8,159 bases of DNA from Clostridiales bacterium (lineage in GTDB: Bacteria > Bacillota > Sulfobacillia > UBA995 > UBA9673): assembly GCA_003541445.1 (NCBI GenBank), contig DPMO01000147.1, positions 1 to 8,159 on the forward strand, in the 5' to 3' direction. Within the stretch, counting starts at the first letter, position 1. Each line of letters starts with the position of its first letter. The notes below the pieces were generated by a model. The model worked only from the letters and a program-made list of their open reading frames with translations, was not told the DNA's origin and searched no databases. Shown one piece after another: positions 6,254 to 8,159 of the stretch. A program made the translations under genes and the position numbers.

Positions 6254-7440
6254 GCTCGGGGTTTACCACATCGGCCCTCCTCACGCTGATGCTGGCCGCC
6301 TTCGCCGTGGCGGCCCTGGTCGCCGCTTTGCTCCTCCTCCGGCGTCCGTCTGCGGCCGGCCGGTTGGAGGCCGACCTCGACCACGTCGCCCGGGCCGTGA
6401 ACGCGGCCCTCTCCGACCTCGGCCGGCTGAGCCAGAGCGTCCGTGCCGTCGGAGAGGCACAGGCCGACCTCAGGGCGCAGGTGGCGAGCCTGCGCGACAA
6501 GGTGCAGGAGACGGGCGGACGGCTCACGGCAAAGACCCTCGAGGTGCAGAACGTCCTCCAGCGGGAGATAGCCGAGGCTCAGAAGCTGGTCGGCGAGCTC
6601 CGGTCCGAACTCGAGGCCCGCCGGCGGCGTGACGAGGAGGTCGAGCGGGCCGTCCGCCACCTGGAGGCCGTCCTCGCCGGGGCTCCGTCCAAGGGAGCGG
6701 CCGGTGAGAACATCCTCGCCGAAGCCTTCGCGAGCTTTCCCCCGGAGATGGTGGAGAGGAACTTCCGGGTCCGGGGAAAGGTGGTCGAGTACGCCCTCGT
6801 CATGCTGGGAGCCGGCGGGCGGCGGATGCCCATAGACTCCAAATGGCCGGCGTCGGACGCGCTCGAGAGACTGGCCTCCGAGACAGACCCCTCCGCGCGG
6901 CAGAAGGTCATCAGCGAGGTCCGGGCCGAGATACGCCGGAAGATCCGCGAGGTGGCCCAGTACATCGACCCCCTCGTCACGACGGACAAGGCCATCGCCG
7001 CCATTCCCGACGCGGCCTACCCCCTGTGCGGCGAGCTGGCCTTCGAGGCCTACCGCCAGGGGGTCATCGTGATGCCCTACAGCATGACCGTCCCCTACGT
7101 CCTGAACCTCTACAACCTTCACCTCAAGCACGCGCGCAGCGTGGACCTCGAGAGTCTCGACCAGGCTCTGGGGGACATCGAGAGGAACGTGGGGGCGCTC
7201 GAGAGGACGCTCGACCGGGTCCAGCGGGGCAAGACCATGGTCGAGAACGCCTACTCCGACCTCAGGCACATCGCTTCCCAGATACGGCTGGCCCTCGACT
7301 ACGTCCGGGCCCTGCCGGCCGCCGGCGAACCCCGGTCTCTCGCCGCCGCGACCGAGCCCGGGCACAAACCCGGGGACCGGCCCCGGGACCGGCTGCGGGA
7401 CCGGTCCCAGCACCGGCCGCCGGAGGAGGACGACGCCTGA
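6250..7440 (+). CDS. rmuC: RmuC-family protein (DNA recombination protein RmuC)
   Basis: RmuC proteins are membrane-anchored, nuclease-fold proteins; in E. coli RmuC limits inversions between short inverted repeats, but the biochemical activity is not well settled. The 396 residues show an N-terminal membrane helix (about 8-30), a long charged coiled coil (about 38-140), then the conserved RmuC domain with KGAAGENILAEAF (148-160), VERNFRVRGKVVEYALVM (168-185), PIDSKWP (194-200) and AAYPLC (255-260), followed by a second helical stretch (300-352). The tail after 355 is disordered and includes four tetrapeptides ending in Arg (374-389). The ATG start overlaps the tdk stop by four bases, so translation is probably coupled. 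It is the only gene of the window with an ATG start. Confidence 0.93.
   Translation: MSSGFTTSALLTLMLAAFAVAALVAALLLLRRPSAAGRLEADLDHVARAVNAALSDLGRLSQSVRAVGEAQADLRAQVASLRDKVQETGGRLTAKTLEVQNVLQREIAEAQKLVGELRSELEARRRRDEEVERAVRHLEAVLAGAPSKGAAGENILAEAFASFPPEMVERNFRVRGKVVEYALVMLGAGGRRMPIDSKWPASDALERLASETDPSARQKVISEVRAEIRRKIREVAQYIDPLVTTDKAIAAIPDAAYPLCGELAFEAYRQGVIVMPYSMTVPYVLNLYNLHLKHARSVDLESLDQALGDIERNVGALERTLDRVQRGKTMVENAYSDLRHIASQIRLALDYVRALPAAGEPRSLAAATEPGHKPGDRPRDRLRDRSQHRPPEEDDA
7369..7416 (+). repeat. Four 12-base tandem units in the rmuC 3' end
   Basis: Units at 7369-7380, 7381-7392, 7393-7404 and 7405-7416 each end in ACCGG (first three GGGACCGG or GGGGACCGG) and are in frame. They encode PGDR, PRDR, LRDR and SQHR. 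The last unit is the most changed. The array falls in the non-conserved tail of RmuC. Confidence 0.8.
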
Positions 7441-7515
7441 GGCGGACACGTCCGGCCGGCCGAGGGCCGCTCCGCGGGTCGGTGCGGCAGGGCTGCAGGT
7501 ATGGGCGTTTCGAGG

Positions 7516-7521
7516 TATAAC
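7516..7521 (+). promoter_or_regulatory. Possible -10 element of the prenyltransferase gene
   Basis: TATAAC stands out in a GC-rich 102-base gap and is one base from the -10 consensus. It would start transcription near 7528, just before the ribosome site at 7530-7537. No good -35 is seen at the usual spacing (CTGCAG at 7493-7498 is poor). The rest of the gap, 7441-7542, holds no gene and no T-run terminator. Confidence 0.3.
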
Positions 7522-7529
7522 TTTGACAC

Positions 7530-7537
7530 GGGGTGAT
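7530..7537 (+). promoter_or_regulatory. Ribosome binding site deciding the prenyltransferase start
   Basis: GGGGTGAT, a close match to the extended anti-16S pairing region, ends five bases before TTG 7543. The alternative ATG at 7567 has only a weak CCGG before it. ATG 7536 and GTG 7533 are in other frames that stop within eight codons. Confidence 0.75.
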
Positions 7538-7542
7538 GCGAC

Positions 7543-8159
7543 TTGCCACAGGCTGAAGCCTACCGGATGCGAACGGTGTCCCTCTGGGTGAGGGAAGTCA
7601 GGCTGCCCTTCCTGACCGCTTCCGTCACCCCCGTGCTCCTCGGCGCCGCCGTGGCGTGGCAGGAAACGGGGTTGTTCGACCTCTCGCTCTTCCTCCTGAC
7701 ACTGGCCGGCGCCGTCCTCGCCCACGCCGGGGCCAACATGGCCAACGACTACTACGACCACCTGAGCGGCAACGACGCCAGGAACCGCTACCGGTCGCCC
7801 TTCAACGGGGGCACCGGTCTCATCCAGGAAGGGGCCCTGACCCCGGGTCAGGTCCACGCGGCCTCGCTCCTGTGCCTGGCCTCGGCGGCCGGCATCGGGC
7901 TCTACCTCTACACGGCCTCAGGTCTCCTCGTCCTCCTCCTGATGCTCCTCGGGGGGTTCTTCGGTTACTTCTACACGGCCGGACCCGTGCGACTGGCCCA
8001 CCGCGGGCTCGGCGAGCTGGCCGTCGGCGCCAGCTTCGGCCCGCTCATCGTCCTCGGCGCCTACCTCGTCCAGACGGGAACCCTCTCCGCCTCTGCCGCG
8101 GCCGCCTCCGTGCCGGTAGGGCTCCTCATCGCCGCCGTGCTCTACATCAACCAGTTCCC
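7543..8159 (+). CDS. menA: UbiA-family prenyltransferase, probably MenA (cut by the right window edge)
   Basis: It is an integral membrane enzyme that likely attaches an isoprenoid chain to 1,4-dihydroxy-2-naphthoate in menaquinone synthesis. The 205 visible residues start at TTG with a strong ribosome site. The opening VREVRLPFLTASVTPVLLGAAVAW (16-39) is the usual first helix. The first Asp-rich motif is NDYYDHLSGND (68-78), with the same spacing as E. coli MenA as I recall it (NDYGD then a later Asp). SPFNGGTGLIQEGALT follows (85-100), then several helices, YFYTAGPVRLAHRGLGELAVG (142-162) and YINQFP at the edge, which usually leads into the second Asp motif, not visible here. Other UbiA members, such as the futalosine-pathway prenyltransferase, are possible. 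It follows rmuC after 102 bases, perhaps with its own promoter. Confidence 0.85.
   Translation, partial: MPQAEAYRMRTVSLWVREVRLPFLTASVTPVLLGAAVAWQETGLFDLSLFLLTLAGAVLAHAGANMANDYYDHLSGNDARNRYRSPFNGGTGLIQEGALTPGQVHAASLLCLASAAGIGLYLYTASGLLVLLLMLLGGFFGYFYTAGPVRLAHRGLGELAVGASFGPLIVLGAYLVQTGTLSASAAAASVPVGLLIAAVLYINQF

Noticed and set aside
7523..7528. TTGACA as a -35 element for menA.
   Set aside because: It matches the consensus, but the -10 would fall at about 7546, inside the coding region, where no TATAAT-like sequence exists.
6121..7857. A 578-codon open frame on the minus strand.
   Set aside because: It lies opposite tdk, rmuC and menA, all of clear family; its translation is rich in Gly, Pro, Arg and His as expected for a shadow frame in GC-rich DNA and shows no domain.
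1..8159. CRISPR array, transposon ends, integrase site or tRNA.
   Set aside because: No regularly spaced repeats, transposase-like frame, or cloverleaf-like sequence was found on either strand.

Overview
The window is a very GC-rich bacterial stretch (about two thirds G+C by eye). It holds eight protein genes, two of them cut by the window edges, and no tRNA, rRNA, CRISPR array or insertion sequence that I can see. Strong Shine-Dalgarno sequences, four TTG and three GTG starts among eight genes, a MacAB-type exporter with no outer-membrane channel gene beside it, and a MenA-type prenyltransferase (menaquinone) fit a high-GC, single-membrane anaerobe or facultative bacterium. A deep-branching Bacillota lineage of the Symbiobacteria, Limnochordia or Thermaerobacter sort is my best guess; Actinomycetota and Chloroflexota are not excluded.

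Left part, minus strand (1-3068): a tightly packed transporter operon, read adaptor, then ABC ATPase, then MacB-type permease (cut by the left edge). Neighbouring genes overlap by 1 and 4 bases. The adaptor is unusual because it carries two HlyD-type units in tandem.

Divergent control region (3069-3315): 247 bases between the exporter operon and the next, plus-strand, genes. It is more AT-rich in places than its surroundings and carries a cluster of TGTTCA/TGAACA motifs.

Middle, plus strand (3316-5502): two adjacent, distantly paralogous proteins with double [4Fe-4S] motifs. The first is a reductive-dehalogenase (RdhA) family protein that begins where a mature RdhA would begin, so it has no Tat signal and should be cytoplasmic; no membrane anchor (RdhB) gene is present. 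It keeps the Tyr/Asn/Arg spacing of the PceA active site. The second is shorter, keeps both cluster motifs and the Tyr and Arg, but appears to have lost the Asn. This pair is the most interesting content of the window.

Right part, plus strand (5503-8159): a 181-base gap rich in hairpins, a type II thymidine kinase with an altered P-loop, rmuC (overlapping tdk by 4 bases), a 102-base gap, and a MenA/UbiA prenyltransferase cut by the right edge. These look like housekeeping genes. I see no direct functional link between them and the RdhA-like pair, beyond menaquinone being a usual electron carrier in anaerobic respiration.
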